From Magnolia sinica (Eukaryota > Streptophyta > Magnoliopsida > Magnoliales > Magnoliaceae): a DNA stretch of 64,000 bases. Shown piece after piece: positions 41,753 to 55,599 of this stretch; within the stretch, counting starts at the first letter, position 1, and every line of letters begins with the position of its first letter. A program made the translations under genes and the position numbers. Location of the stretch: assembly GCF_029962835.1 (NCBI RefSeq), contig NC_080583.1, positions 67,689,158-67,753,157 of the forward strand, written 5' to 3'. The notes under the pieces were generated by a model. The model was given only the letters and a program-made list of their open reading frames with translations, did not search any database and was not told the origin of the DNA.

Positions 41753-43260
41753 TGTTGAGTGTAAAATATTGCATATTTCTCCCTAGTTATACCTTCATTT
41801 TATGAACATGATAATGCCTAATTGATTTATTTATGTATGTTTTGTCTTACGAGGTAATTTTGAGAGCTTACGGTGAAAATGATGATAAAAGTATGGATTT
41901 GATGATCAATAATTACCAAAGCAAGGATTGGATATTTTGAGGCCAAGATTGAAGATTTTAAGAGTTCAAGATCCAAGAAAACCAAGTTAAGAAGGAAGAA
42001 AATCGAGATTGCAAAGTGCAGAAATTCAAAGTGTTAAACCTGATAGTTCGATGATATCGAACACAGCTTTGATGTCATCGAAGTAAATGTTCGATACCAT
42101 CGAAGGAGTTTTGATTCCATCGAAAATATCAGAAAATTCAAGTTTGGTTGCTGGACAATTGGGTGCACTTCTTGATCCCATCGAATATTAGTTCGATGAC
42201 ATAAAAAAAATCATGAATTTTAGGACGAACTCGCAAGACAGTTTGGGTCATTTTTCGATCCCATTGAAGAAGTGTTCAATGACATTGAAGCCAGTTCAAT
42301 GCCATCGAAGGTTAAGCGATCTCATCAATGGACTTACATAGATAATTGTTGACAGTTTCTAAATTTGAATTGAACTCGATGATTGATCTTCGATGTCATC
42401 GAAGCTCCCTTCAAAGCTACGCAATTGCGTAAAATTGAGGCAGTTTCAAAGTTGGTCTGAATAAAGCCTATATAAAGGGAGCTATTCTAAGAATAAATTA
42501 AGGTTAAAAGAGTAAAGCAAATGGTGGTGCTGCCTCCAAGGAGTTCTTTTTTCTTCTTCTAGTTAGTTTTTCATGTTTTTCTTTAAGAGTTTTAGTTTAA
42601 TCATGTCTTTGATTAACTAATCTCTTAGCTAGATCTAAGAGGTGAAGCTTGTAGTTTTTTTTAATGTCTTTTTTACTTTGATTCAAGTTATGAACTTCAT
42701 GTTTGATATTTTATAGTTTATGGTTTGAATAAAGAAGTATTTTTAAATTTCCTTTTATCTATCATTGACTTCGGGCATGGTAGATGCTTAGGAACTTCTT
42801 GAATGCTCTCCTCTACTTCATGATTGTTTGATCTATAGAATTCTTTGAACCACCATTGACTACAGGCATGGTAGATGCTTTAAACTCTCTACAATCAATA
42901 CAATAAGACTGTTATGTGAAGAACTATTGCTATGAATGTTCAGAATCTATTTTGAGCTATTTATGATATTTTAACTGCCCTATCATCGAACTAAATAGAT
43001 TAGGACTTCAATTCTAGTTGAAGTACGAATTGAATCAAGTAAGACGGCATCAAGATGATTGCAAGTGAATCTTTGGCACTCTAGTTTTCATTATATTGAT
43101 TTACAACAACATCCTTTCAATTCTTAGATTTAGTCTAGTCTCAAGTTCTAATGCTTAAATAATTTAGAAAATCACATACATTCAATCCTTATGGGTTCGA
43201 CCTTGGTCTCACCGAGTTTATTACCACTTCGCAACCTTGCACTTGGGGTACAAGTGAACA
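41753..43260. mobile_element. Solo LTR, Athila/Tat-like, with 5-bp target duplication
   Basis: Runs TGTTGAGTGTAAAATATTGC ... GGGTACAAGTGAACA, 1508 bp, bounded by identical ccaag at 41748-41752 and 43261-43265. Its end (GGTTCGACCTTGGTCTCACC ... TTATTACCACTTCGCAACC) resembles LTR ends of Athila/Tat gypsy elements. Repeated TTCGATGNCATCGAA phrases fill 42040-42410. No coding capacity; it interrupts the copia gag. Confidence 0.85.
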
Positions 43261-44100
43261 CCAAGTGAATAGGTAAATCTTTTAAAAAATCAAAAGAAAC
43301 CTAAAGTTATAACTTTGAGGGTTATGATCATGTTGTCTTTAAATGTACTAGCAAGCCAAGATCAAAATGAAAAGCTATAGCTGCAAAATTGGATGATTAT
43401 AAGGAGCATGAATAAAAATCTGAGGACTCTCATCGTAGTGTAGACATTGGATCTCTTAGAGTTATGATGGCTTCCAACACTAGTTCTCTCCTTATAGACT
43501 TCGGATGAAATTTTGACCATAACACCTCGGAAGAAGAAGATGAGACATCCTTCGATGAAGAAAAATAAGATGAATGAAATATCCAGTTGCAAGAAGCCTA
43601 CAACCTACATTTTACTAAAAGCTTGAAAATCATTAAAAAGCTAGGATTAGTAAAGGCTAAAAGGAATTAATTGGCTGACCAGTTAGAAAAAGGGAGAATT
43701 TAAAAATCTCTCGCTGATTCAAATATAGAAAAATCTTAAGTATAATCTTGATGCCTTTAGAGAGATATACATGTCTTGAATTTTAACTTAATACAGTTAA
43801 ATATGAAAATTAAGACCTGAGATTAAAATTTAGCCAACTTGAATCTTATCTTGCTGATGCTAAGGTTGCCCGAGAAAAAAAAAAAAGTAAAAAAATCCAT
43901 AGGTATGGACAAGTCTTCTGAGGATAAGAGATGTTTTGAACATAATAGGTATACTCAACTAACAACTCTATCCCTTCGGTGATAAAAAGGACTCCTATGT
44001 TTGTAAAAGTAGTTCGAGAGCTTCTCTTGTGTGCTATTCTTATGGAGACATAGGACACATGAAATTTGAATGCTTATTTTCTAAAAACTGATAATTCACT

Positions 44101-45017
44101 TTAGTCTTGAACCAAATAGGTAAATATATTATGACTTAGAAAATGACATATCAAAGGAGGAGTCTTCCTAGAAGGTTAACAAAAAAATAAGAATAAGTTC
44201 CCAACCCCTAAAAAATTAAACAATCATATGATGAAGTTGATTAAATAAATTGTCATTCTTAATGAAAAAAAACAATAAAAATGTTTAGTAGGGACAATGA
44301 ATATGAGGGCAAGAAACATACAGAAAAATCACCAACCAAAAATGGATCTTCAAATAGGATCTCACTTAAGAGAGATAAATCTAAGAAAGAAATACATTCT
44401 TGATAACAATCTAGGTCTTAAGAAGTTCATACCCTATTGGATTGTGAAAAAAAGGATAGGTGACTTTAGGTGGTCTATATGTGCTTATAGGTAAATCTGA
44501 GAATTATAGCCTGTTTATCTTTCTGATTAATTTAACATAAATTGTTCCATTCTTATTTTTATTTTTGCTAATTTATCTTGCTCATGTTGCTCATATGTAT
44601 ATCTACTCATATGACCATTTTATGTATGTTCGAAGAGTATCTAAGATACATATATTCTCTAATTACATTCTTTTATCAATATTCTTTTATTGGTGGATTT
44701 ATAATTTACAGAGCTTTACATATTTGTGCTTATTGGTATATCTATGTGATTGACTCTTTGTCAATTGTTGATAAAAAGGGGAGGAGTATCACAAAAGGAT
44801 TTTCAATATAAATATTTGTAGTTTCTCTTTATTGCAGGGATTTGATAGACTTAGGGGGATCATTTTAGGGGGAAGCATTGTTATTTGTCCTTATGTCATG
44901 TTTATGTATTTATATTGTAAATCCTTATGATCATTTACATATAATTTTGAGTTGTTTTGGTTTGTGATTGGTATTCACCATGATAGGATCTAGTTTAGTT
45001 TTTGTCACTTAATTGAC
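44101..45017 (+). mobile_element. Internal remnant of the copia element without recognisable pol
   Basis: AT-rich DNA between gag and the 3' LTR. Copia protease, integrase and RT motifs are not visible, so about 4 kb of pol is missing. Ends with the polypurine tract AAAGGAGGAGAT at 45018-45029. Confidence 0.6.
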
Positions 45018-45029
45018 AAAGGAGGAGAT

Positions 45030-46815
45030 TGTTAGTGCCTCAGTGTGTTTATAATGTGAGTGTATGTCTTGAATCGATTGAGCCCCCATTGGAAGATTAG
45101 AAGACAACTGAAGATTTGAAGACTTGCAACATTAAGGCTTAAAGACACATATAAACTGAGGCACCTTAGTGAACTTACCCTTAGACTCACTAAGTTCCAA
45201 AACAACCTACTTCTAAATGATGTACTTTAAATTTTTTTTTTAAAAAAAAAAACTTTATTTTATCATACCAAATCGTAAGAGTCAATTTGATTTTGATCAT
45301 TAAGGTTTTTAAAGGACAAGGGGATCTGTAGATTCGACTATAGATCGAATCGAAAATACTATAGTTGAATTGACAAACTGTAGATCAAATTAAAAAATAT
45401 TGTAGTTGAATCGACTCAAATCAATGAACTATTGATTGAATTGAAAGTCAAATAAAAAAAAATGGACAAAATTGTCAAGTGAGCAAATTGACAAATTCTA
45501 GAAGTCCTCAATCGAATTGAAGGTTCACTCAATCCAATCAAAGGATCACTCGATTGAATTGAACTAGCCATTTTCTGTCCATTTTAAATATGTTACAAAC
45601 CTATTTTTATAAAATGGGCATTCAAACCTTATTACATTGAATGAGATTTTTTGTAGAACTTGAGCCTAGGTGATTTTCCACTCTTCATCATTTCTTCTAG
45701 ACAAAAAATCTATTGACATCATGTCATCATTATTATGATTCATCACTTGTTATAAGCATTCTAAGATCTAATTGATGATGAGAATAATCTCTTGGATTCT
45801 CTAGTGCTTACACTCTAATCACATATGTAAATCCTTTGTCTAATAGCTTAGAATCCTCAGTTAGAATAATTCCCTTTTGGAACTAACTAAACCATAGTTG
45901 TAAGAGATTCATTCACATCCCATCTCTCCTTTTACCTTAGCACTCACAATAGGAAGATCATTACAAGTTAGATGATCGTTGGAGCTAAAGAAGATTCACA
46001 TTAAAGATTGAAGGAGGAAAAGAGAAGCCGCATCAAGATTGATCAAACATCTCAAGAAGGGTTTAATTAGATTTTATCGAGTATTAAACTCAAAATTAAA
46101 TAATTCCTTGTGTAAGACTGTCTCCGATGGGAGTATACGTATATTAGTTCTTGTGTAGGACTAATTGAAAGTTATTGGTGAGCCTATGGATAACCCTTAA
46201 AGTCTACCAGAGAGCCACCAATACGGGTGCGTATGTGTAGGTCCTTATGTAGGACTGTCACCAACATGGGTGTGTATGTGTAGGTCCTTGTATAGGACCG
46301 CATCAATTCTTGGTTAGCGTATAGAAAACCTTGTAAGTCTTCAAGGGAGCTACCAACATGGGTGTGTACGTGTGGGTTTGTAGTGAACCTATTGAAAATC
46401 ATTGTAAAGGTTAATGGTGAACTTTTAAAAAATCATTGAGATAGTGAAATCTGGTATACTCGAGTTTGAGTACGTGAGCTGGGAGTGAAGTAGATTTAAC
46501 CGAACCACTACACATTCTTGTGTTTGTGATTGCTTATATGGATGTGATTCTATTTATGCTTATGAATTATTTATTTATATAAATACATAAAATAGATTGC
46601 ATGCTAGGTACTTATATTAAAGTATATATAATTGATATTTTTCTATCTCACATCATAGATTCTTTGAATATTTAGTTGTATCTTTTATAGTATATGTGAT
46701 AGAACTCAAATAATTGAATTAAATTGGTAGTACTCTTATTCATCATTCTCTAAGACTTAGCCTTAATTTTAAGCTCCAGAAGCTTCAACATGTCGTAGTA
46801 TCACATTAGATAACA
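45030..46815 (+). mobile_element. 3' LTR of copia element (complete)
   Basis: Starts TGTTAGTGCCTCAGTG directly after the polypurine tract and ends TTAGATAACA, about 1786 bp. The right half matches 36932-37851. The left half has several AATCGAATTGA-like stretches (45320-45560). Confidence 0.85.
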
Positions 46816-48987
46816 ATGTATTTTTACCCACTCATGGGAGCCCGTGATGTATATATTTAATCCACGCTATCCATCTGTTTTGAAAGATCATTCTGGGGCT
46901 AGATCCCAAAAATGAAGCAAATCCATATCGCAGGTGGACCACGCCATAGAAAACGGTAGGGACAATGATGCCCACCATTGAAATCTTCCCAAGGCCTCAC
47001 CATGATGTTTATCTGTGAGGTGACAAGTGACTTGTATGGAGGCAAAACATGAATATCAGCTTAATCTAAAACGTCGAGGGCCCATATGGGAGACCCTGCT
47101 GTAAGCGATGTGCTTGGCACGCTACCTAGTTGGGGCCCAATTCATGGGGCCACCTCGATGCATTTGTGGAATCCAAACCATCCATCTATTTTGCTAGTTT
47201 ATTTTAGGCCTTGGGGTAAAAAATGAAGTAGATCCATATTTCAGGTGGACCACACCACATAACACCATGGGGATAGTAATGTCCACCGTTGCAACCTTCC
47301 TAATGTCCACCATATCAATTATTTTTCATGTGAGCTATGGCATAGGTCCAAAGCTACAGGAAAAATATGGATCAAATTAATTCAAAAACTTTTGGGGCCA
47401 CCTACAGACATACGTTGTCCAATAGGGGCCTAACTTGTGGGACCCACCTTGATGTATGTGTTTAATCCACATCGTCTCTCCCTTTTTCCAGATAATTTTA
47501 GGGCATGAGCCTAGAAATGGGACAGATCCCGATCTTAGGTCGACCACACCGCAGGAAATAGTGAGGACCATGACGTTCACTATTGGCACCTTCCTAGGTA
47601 GACGTTGTCCACACTACCCATTTGGTAATGAGACCCACTGTGATGTATATGTTTGATCCATGTCACCCATCTAATTTTCCATGCCATTTAGGTTACCAAG
47701 TATAAAATGAGTCAGATCTGACCCTTGGGTAGACTATACTAATGAAAATAGTGGTGATTGAGTGCCTACCATTGAAACCTTTCTAAGGCCTACAATAATG
47801 TTTATTTACTAACCTGTAGGTGGGGCTCGTTGTGGATCCCACCTTGGTGTATATGTTCTATACAAGCCATCCCAAGTGAGACCCACTTGGTATATGTGAT
47901 TTATTCATGCTACCTAAGCAGGTAGGCCCACTGTGGTGATTGCCTTAAACTATGTATTGTAGTAGGGCACGTCGTTTGAGTCTCACTCTTTCTATATTTT
48001 GGGCTATTTAAGGCTGATTATCACATGATATGTTTGATAACATGTTAGTGTATTTAGCTTGATAGGTTGACACTGATAATATGCTTAGTGTAATGGATAC
48101 CATGCCCATTTATATGCTTATACACATCATCACCTGTATGCCTATTATGGATAATGATTAATCATAGGATATACCTTTCGGTTTGAGATACTTAAGAGAC
48201 CCGTATGAGATAGGGTTGCCCCACATGATAGTGTAATGCATGCAAATTTTGTGCATAACTTAGATAATATGATTCATGCATAGTGCATTATATATGATGC
48301 ATTTTGCATATGCTCCCTAGCAACATTAGAAATGTAGCCGTAGCCTTGGTATGGCTAACAGACGAGATATTGGACATCGACAATCTGTTGTGTTTACTTG
48401 ACACGTAGGATGTCCTTATATGAAAGTTTTTAAGCCCCGTGGTACCAGTAGGATGCTCTAACATCGAGACCGAGTGGATAACATGAACGCTCGAGTACCA
48501 AATACCAATAGACCGTGTCTTTCACTATGTTGAGATCGATTGGAAGGGAGCGTGACCTTATTCGCCCGGGTGAAGGGGGTCATAAGCGAGGTTAAGTCTG
48601 ACACCATCTCATGAAATGGGTCCACTATCGACGAATCAAGTTAGCATTGACATGCCACTGACAAGGCGGATAGTGAGGTTTCTTCCACTCGCTTGGTCAT
48701 ACACGCGATGTGCAGCGGCTAGTGTTGGAATGTACTAACCCCGATGATGTTACAGTATGAGAATTGTTATCATATGTGAATTAGTTGATGATTGGCATGC
48801 TTGTGTTGCATCTTTAACATATAACACTCAACCATATAGGCTCTTGCATTGCATAGCCTTGATATAGTTGATTGCATTCATGGATTTGGCAGCTTAACAC
48901 TCCATCATTTTCACCTACTTTGATATTAACATACTTGTCATATGCATTGCGCGTGCACGTGATCTCACACACACACGCACACACACA

Positions 48988-49023
<36 letters not shown>

Positions 49024-49402
49024 TGGCTTCATAGGAAGCTTATGTGTGTTTGTTTACACTACATGTTATACTAGGGTGTATTTACAACATTGGGTCTAGA
49101 GCATGTGCCTGACCTTTTAGACATTTATTACATCATGTATTTTTCTTTTGAGCTCTGTACTCAAATAAATTTTATAATGGATATGTGATGATTATTTTTT
49201 TTTTAATTTGGTACACTTGTGATTATGCTCGTTTACCAAAAAAAAAAATCATCTTCAAAATCCTCATTATGGGATCCCAAGATCAAAACCTGTCGTATAG
49301 GAGCAAGGAGCCAAAATTGGGGTATCATGGAGGCTGTCACAGCCGGATTTGAAGGTTGAAAATTTCGTGAGCTCGTTCACTGTGTTTGAGGCGTGACAGA
49401 GA
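46816..49402 (+). mobile_element. Truncated third LTR of the inner-element family
   Basis: The 3' end reads GAAAATTTCGTGAGCTCG...GAGGCGTGACA, matching the ends of 24100 and 29423. Upstream, blocks such as ATTCGCCCGGGTGAAGGGGG and CTATCGACGAATC parallel 22910-22990 in order. The 5' part (46845-47860) is four successive GGGCCCAC-type half-units starting near 46845, 47150, 47440 and 47640. The first half of a 5-kb LTR is missing, and no internal domain or partner LTR follows. Confidence 0.7.
48967..49021. repeat. (AC)n(TC)n microsatellite
   Basis: Compound dinucleotide run inside the truncated LTR. It makes open frames on both strands that are not genes. Confidence 0.95.
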
Positions 49403-51167
49403 CTGTAGGATTTTTAGATGATCAAAGGGCTCCAAAAATAGGTCTAGATGTGTCCTGATGTAAAAAGTGACTTAATAGATTCATCGAGAGTTGTTTGTGG
49501 ATAATTATAATGGTCCTTTTCTGATTTTTAGGTGGATCATCTTATAGATATTGTAAGAATTTTGATAGATGGGTGATCTTATAAATTAGATAATAATATT
49601 GATAATATACAGTTCAATTGGGTTGAATAAGCATTAGTTAAATTTCCATTACTATCGGCTTCCCACAATTAGGTTTTTTGATGAATGTATCATGTAGGAA
49701 CATGTACACCATAGAAAATTTTAGACGATAAATGATATATTTGTGACCATTATAATTGGACTTTAACTATATAAATCATTCCTTACTGATCTAAGATCGG
49801 GATGTAAGGTTCAAAGTCATTGATGATCGGATTCAAATAGCTTAAATTGGATCAATTGTTTATTTCATGATGATGTGATGGTCCAAATTAAAAATAGATG
49901 GTTGGATACCATAGAGAGTTGTTTTAAGGGTTGGATCAATGAATGATCGAGTGTACTGATAGATATAAAGATTGACGAATAGATGACTCCAAATTGATGA
50001 CAAAGTTGAAGGATTCGCACACCTCAATTTCGGGAAAGAATTAAGGGCTTGGTCCACCATCTTTAATGAATTATTTTAGATGATTTAGGCATATTATTAC
50101 ATGTTTTAATGAGCTAATTTAGATAATAGGTTTAACGGTTATTAATGATCAAGTCTATTATAAGAATCATCGGTTAAATGAAGATGGATTGATCTTAAAC
50201 TTTATAGGTTGACTATGGGCTGATATAACTCAAGATTGATAGATAATATGAGTTGATTTAATGTACAAGTTAGAAATCATATTTAGATAGATTTTTAGTG
50301 TAAATATATGGTCATAATCAATAATTTTTTATGGATAGGTCATGGGTCATGATCGGGTAAATTTAATACATGATTCACGGTTAGATTAGGCTAGCTTATA
50401 GATGGACGAGTAATTTTGTGAGGATGAGTGGTGAGGTTGAACGTATATACACACATGAATCATATAATTATTAACTAAATATATTAAGGGTAAACACTAA
50501 ATAAATTAATTACAAATATAATCAATTGCACATTATATAGATTGATGAATGTATATGCATGAATGCATGAATGAATTGATGGATTTACACATGAATGCTT
50601 GGTAGATGTAAGCATATATGCATTCCTATGTATGTATGCGCACAAAAAATCTAGGCATTACCCCAAGTGTATGCACTATTTATAGTTAGGAGCAATTCAA
50701 AATGAGGTGCCTTTCAAAAAGCAATTAGATATTACCTCATTTGAACTAGAGAAATTAAAAGGTTGTATCTGTTTCTCTTGAAGCATGCTCCAATGAAACT
50801 GATGGAATTTTATTGACATGAGAACAATTTCCAAATGCTCTCAACTTTATTCAAGGCTTTAGCATAGATGTGATCTAAATTGCAAGGCATGAACATAGAT
50901 GTAAAATCTCCATTTAAAATCTTGGGATAATCTGCAGGAGCTCTCTTGAGAACATGGAGTTGGAAACTAAGACTTTAGCTAAGTCATTTCTAACTAATTA
51001 ATTGGTACGGTCTAACGTGGAGAAGTGATGATATTCAACACTTGTAATGACTTGATCAAGTCACTCACCCAGTCAAGAAAATAAACTTTAAAAGTATGGG
51101 AGGGATTTAAATAGTACTCTCTTAAAAGAGCCAAGCTATTAAACCAGTATAATAAACTTAATTTCGC

Positions 51168-51169
<2 letters not shown>
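49403..51169. other. AT-rich intergenic DNA, no gene seen
   Basis: Rich in GATTGATGGAT-like text; no open frame of note and no TE domain recognised. May be old internal DNA of the truncated element, but no primer site follows the LTR end. Confidence 0.5.

Positions 51170-51259
<90 letters not shown>
51170..51259. repeat. Long (TA)n microsatellite
   Basis: About 45 uninterrupted TA units. Confidence 0.95.
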
Positions 51260-51261
<2 letters not shown>

Positions 51262-53990
51262 TAATTTGTTTAATTTTATTATTAAATATCGGGTGAGTTA
51301 TATAAAGACTCGACCTAGTCTTCGAGTTGAACTAACTTAGCAGGACTCGAGTTGAGTTTTCAAGTTTATTCTTACTATCATGTGTACTTTTTAATTATTT
51401 AACATTTCGGTACAACTTTTTCTCAATTAGAACGGTTTAGTTGTTGTGATATGTCTGCTTATGTACCTAATTAGGTCTTATTCACATTTCTATCCATTGA
51501 TTGAAAGTTTCTTGTAACGCAATGCTTTATGAACTTCTCCACATACAGTCTAATACTTTTTGTAGTTTGCTTCGCATGTTACTATATGGTGGGGCCAATG
51601 CTTTCAACATCAGATTCATATGGATGGAGAGGGAGCTTTTCTCTTCTTAACCACAATTATTACCTTTTTAGTTTAGCTAAAACTTTACCTAATTATAATT
51701 AAGTAGAAAAGTATTTCTTCGGCAAGAGTGGATCTGACTTGGGGGGTATGGGACCTACAAAATTGGGTTCAGGCATAATCCTACTTTACTTAAACAGACC
51801 CTAAGATAAATTTAGCCAAATATTATTTTCATGGGAAATATGTTTGGATATCATGTGCCTATATTTGGATGTGAGACTATGTTTGGATATCATATGCCTA
51901 TGTTTACAATGACTCAAAGGTGTGTTGTGCCAAAATAATTTATGTTGTAAACAGTTGTTTGTGAAAGAACTAGCAGGCACAAAAATAGTAAATGTAGACA
52001 ATCATCTATTAATAACCAAAAAAAAAAAAGTACTTAGGCAATTCAACTAAAAGGCTTGGGAGGTGTTTAGAGTCACACTCCAGCAATTCCGAAATAAATG
52101 CTTCCCTATTCTCACACACTGAATCAGTCATCGCTTTACTTCACCCTTCTTGCAACTACAAATTGTACACTTGAAGTTATTACCCAGATTAATTCTTATC
52201 ATGAAGAGGATGGAGCTTGACTTCCTCCCATACCATGGTTGGATTTGAGTTTCTCACCAAACATTCACTTTTCATCTTTGAAGAGATTGTGGTCTATACA
52301 AAGTTTAAGGATGCCATCATGGAGGTACGCTAGAGGATTCCTCAATAGACATTCACCTCCTATTTCGTACACTGAAGGTTTTACTCATGATGGGACTGTG
52401 AGACGAGTGTTGTATGATCTACGCTTGGGGGAGTACTTAGGTTGTGACAAGTAGGAGTGTAAGATCTTGCATGCTTATATACTTCTTGTATTAAATTAAT
52501 TGACGATAGGTTGTCTATTATATTGTTCATGACTATTGCATTTCTTTCTCTATGATTTGATGTTATGCTATGTCTAATTCCATTGTAAACAATGTGCACC
52601 CACATATGCGTTGTCGAGAGGCTTTTATTGATTTGGGAAACAATATACATTCAGGATTGTAGTCTGGCACAAGCCCTTAATTTCAATATCTTCGGGAAAA
52701 AAAAAAAAAAAAAACCTTGATTAAAAGATAAAAATCAGAAAAATTAATCTCTTACATGGTATAAAATGGCTAGATGAAATTATTCATAAAAGTTCTAATC
52801 TATGGTGCTTCGTTGGAAAATGTCTAAACCATCAATCAAGTTGAGATACAAGCAATAGCCTTTGGCGTTTAGGCATCTTGTATGGTCAGCTTGGCATCAG
52901 GATACTATCAAATGGTGTGTATTTCGCATCCTTATAAGTATCGCCTTCAAATAGCCATGTAGCCTATTGGTGTAGGCTATCCAAATTGTTCCAACATTGC
53001 CAGGGGTCTCATATGCCAGAGGTGAAGAAAAGAGACAGAATGCCAGACGTAGGCCCTTAAGCGTCAAAGGGCATGTAATTTTTAAAAGATTGAAAAAGAG
53101 GCAGATTTACCTCTTCATTCCTAACAGGAAACTATTTTGTAGATGTGGGCCCATGGTTGGTCTATACAAGCAATTGATTTAACAGTTCTCACAATTTCTC
53201 CAAATATTCCAAATTGAAAGATCCTACCCATTGAATCTTTCATCTTTCCTACATTGAATGTGGTTTGTTTGTCGTGTTTCATTTTAACCATGTATTTGCA
53301 TATCAATGAAAGTTAAAGAGTTGACAAACTAAGTGAATATTCTGAGAGTGGTCCATCCATGATGGGGGGCCATCAGATCAATGGCTTGGATTGACTAACC
53401 ATGATCCAAACAGGGAAGGTTCCTGTTGGAAATGAAATGTAGTCCATGTCCTGACCCGTCGGGGGCAGGTCTTGGGCCTATAAATGAGACAATTTGAATA
53501 GCCTGGCCGATTGATACACAAAAGCAGGTATTGGGCATAAGATAGGACCCTTCAATACCCCCCCAAAAGTTGCTATCCTAACCATTGAAATTCCTGGCCA
53601 GCAAATTGGGCCATTTCACTCCATGCACAAAAGTTCTTCAATTGGGCGGTCAGGATTGTCTGAACAGCAGTCAATCCAAAGTGAAGCCTGCCAAGGAAGC
53701 GTCTGCATCTGAATTATTTGATACTCTGGCAATTCGATGGTTGCTACACAGGAACATAGAGATCTTACAACTAACCTGTCCATTAAGCATAGACCACATT
53801 TCATGGGCTAACACGTAAAAACACTCTGGTCAGATGATCCAACCATCCTTGATTTGTCCTTATTTTTCTAGGGCTATATAAGCAGTATAAATATAATTTT
53901 TTAAAAAAAAAACTTAATTGCGATGGTTGTAATTTAGAAGGACGGATTTACCCAAGTAACACATTTGTGGATGTTACTCTTATCATGGAG
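51260..53990. other. Intergenic DNA with one unexplained open stretch
   Basis: Mostly AT-rich. A repeated phrase (TTTGGATATCATGTGCCTAT / TTTGGATATCATATGCCTAT) occurs at 51843 and 51882. 52239-52454 (+) is open for 71 codons (SYTEGFTHDGTVRRVLYDLR) and could be a decayed exon, but I recognise no family. 53340-53830 holds paragraph-like repeat text with GGTCCATCCATGATGG and GATCCAACCATCC. Confidence 0.4.
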
Positions 53991-53994
53991 CCCA

Positions 53995-54420
53995 CCTTTA
54001 TGATTTTCTGTATATCCACGCCGTCCATCCATTTTTTCAGCCCATTTTATGACTTAGTCCCAAAAATTAAGTAAATCTAAAATCTCAGATGGACCACACG
54101 GTGATTGAACACCCTACCATTAAAAGCTTCCTGAGGCTCACTGTAATGTTTCCATAATGTTTATTAGCCATCCAACCTGTTGATAATGTCAAAGAAGACC
54201 TAGATGACGGGACATGACAGAGATTAGCTTGATCCAAAACTTTTGTAGCCCATAAAAAGTTTTTAATGGTTATTCACCATTATTTCCAGTGGTGTGATCC
54301 ACCTGAGATTTTTGTTTGCTTAAGTTTTGGAGTCACGTCCAAAATAATCTGCAAAAAATGGATTGACGGCATGGATATGCAACACATTCATCAAGGTGGG
54401 CCCCACATGCTCGGGTAACA
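53995..54420. mobile_element. Palindromic GGGCCCAC-family MITE
   Basis: Left arm GAGCCCACCTTTATGATTTTC, TATCCACGCCGTCCATCCAT; right arm on the other strand GGTAACCCG-side GTGGGGCCCACCTTGATGAA, CATGCCGTCAATCCATTTTT. The centre has CCAACCTGTTGATAATGTC and GCTTGATCCAAAACTTTTGT. Non-coding. Confidence 0.75.
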
Positions 54421-54486
54421 GCTAATCCGCTCCCTAATTTAGATATGATAAGGGTTGAATTTATATCAATTAAGAGTTTTAAATAT

Positions 54487-55599
54487 GAGAAATGCTCACA
54501 ATCAACTAGTTGGACCGTCCAACTAGTTCGAATTAATGAATGCTAATTAATGTTGAGAGAGATAGGACTTTGTTTATTTTACCTTTCAAATGAGTGTTTT
54601 AAAATGGTCATTGGCTTGGGTGGGCCCTATTGTGGTGCTAATGTAAAATCCACCCGACCATCACGTGTGTCATCCCATGTTAGACTTAGGGACTGAAAAT
54701 CAACCCCATTGGTGGTTCAGGTGGACCACACAATTGGAAACAGTGTGCTGAAAAATCTCACCCTCCAAAATGGTTCCTTTGATGAGGCCCACTTGAATCA
54801 CGTGTGGATCTTATTTTTGGGTCCATCACCTACCCTTTGCTGTAGCATCTAATGGTTGGAGTGGATTTCACATAATCATGATCGGAGTCCTGTAAAAATC
54901 AAAGGTGGACATCTCTACTTCAACTGTTCTATTGGTGTGGCTCACCTGAATTACAAATCTACCTTATATTTTGGCTCTAAACTTACAATGAGATTGCACA
55001 TTTGATAATCGGAGTGGATCTTACATACATGAGACGTTGGGCCATATCAAAAATCAAGGTTGGCTTTATCTCCTTCTATTAAACTTCTTCCAATTCCAAG
55101 AAAAAAGGTGCATATTCCCAAAAAAGTGCTAGTGGATTAGGTGCAACATGTTCTCACGCACCACTGTGCATCCTTGACCCTGAGCCTACCTTGATGTAAG
55201 TATTGTATATCCATGCCCTACATCCATATTTTCAGCTCATGGTAGGACATGATTCAAAAAAATGAAGTAGATAAAATTCTCAAGTGGACCACACCACAGA
55301 AACTGTGGTGATTGACCATTAAAAACTTTTTGAGGTCCAAAAGTTTTGGATCAAGCTGAAATTTGTTTTTAATTTTTATTTTACTTCATCAAAACCTTTG
55401 TGACCTTTTCAATAAGTTGGCTCACCAAAAACTTTCAATTAGTCCTGCACAGGAACTAACGTGAAGCAAACACCTTATCTCTTAACATTAATTAGCGTTA
55501 ATTAATGTATTTTGTATTTAAGAGAAAAATTTTCTCATTAAATGCCGTGCTAGTTGGACCAAAATACAGTGTCCAACTAGTTGTGTGTGAGCATTTCTC
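54487..55599. mobile_element. Non-autonomous Mutator-like element with perfect 9-bp target duplication
   Basis: Inverted ends GAGAAATGCTCACAATCAAC at 54487 and, on the other strand, GAGAAATGCTCACACACAAC from 55599, followed on both sides by TAGTTGGAC and subterminal AATTAATG-type text. Flanks are tttaaatat at 54478-54486 and 55600-55608, identical. The 1.1-kb body codes for nothing. It contains paragraph-like GGGCCCAC text and a half-unit of the palindromic repeat at 55165-55425. A 9-bp duplication with TIRs points to Mutator-like elements. Confidence 0.88.

Larger units (their letters stand above)
37940..44100 (+). pseudogene. SIRE-like copia gag, split by two insertions
   Basis: Part 1 (37940-38486): SPPPYFDGSNYAYWNVKM, later LDEFKRI and a broken MKEYE region. 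Part 2 (41451-41752): IEDYGHIDNMKVEELISSL, typical of the gag middle. Part 3 (43266-44100): FEGYDHVVFKC, a degraded CCHC knuckle, then an acidic SEEEDETSFDEE stretch and coiled-coil-like text. The three parts read in gag order once the insertions are removed. Stops and frameshifts are frequent. Confidence 0.8.

Noticed and set aside
48814..49099. Opposed frames over the (AC)n(TC)n run
   Set aside because: Microsatellite translation (RERERE / SLSLSL), inside an LTR.
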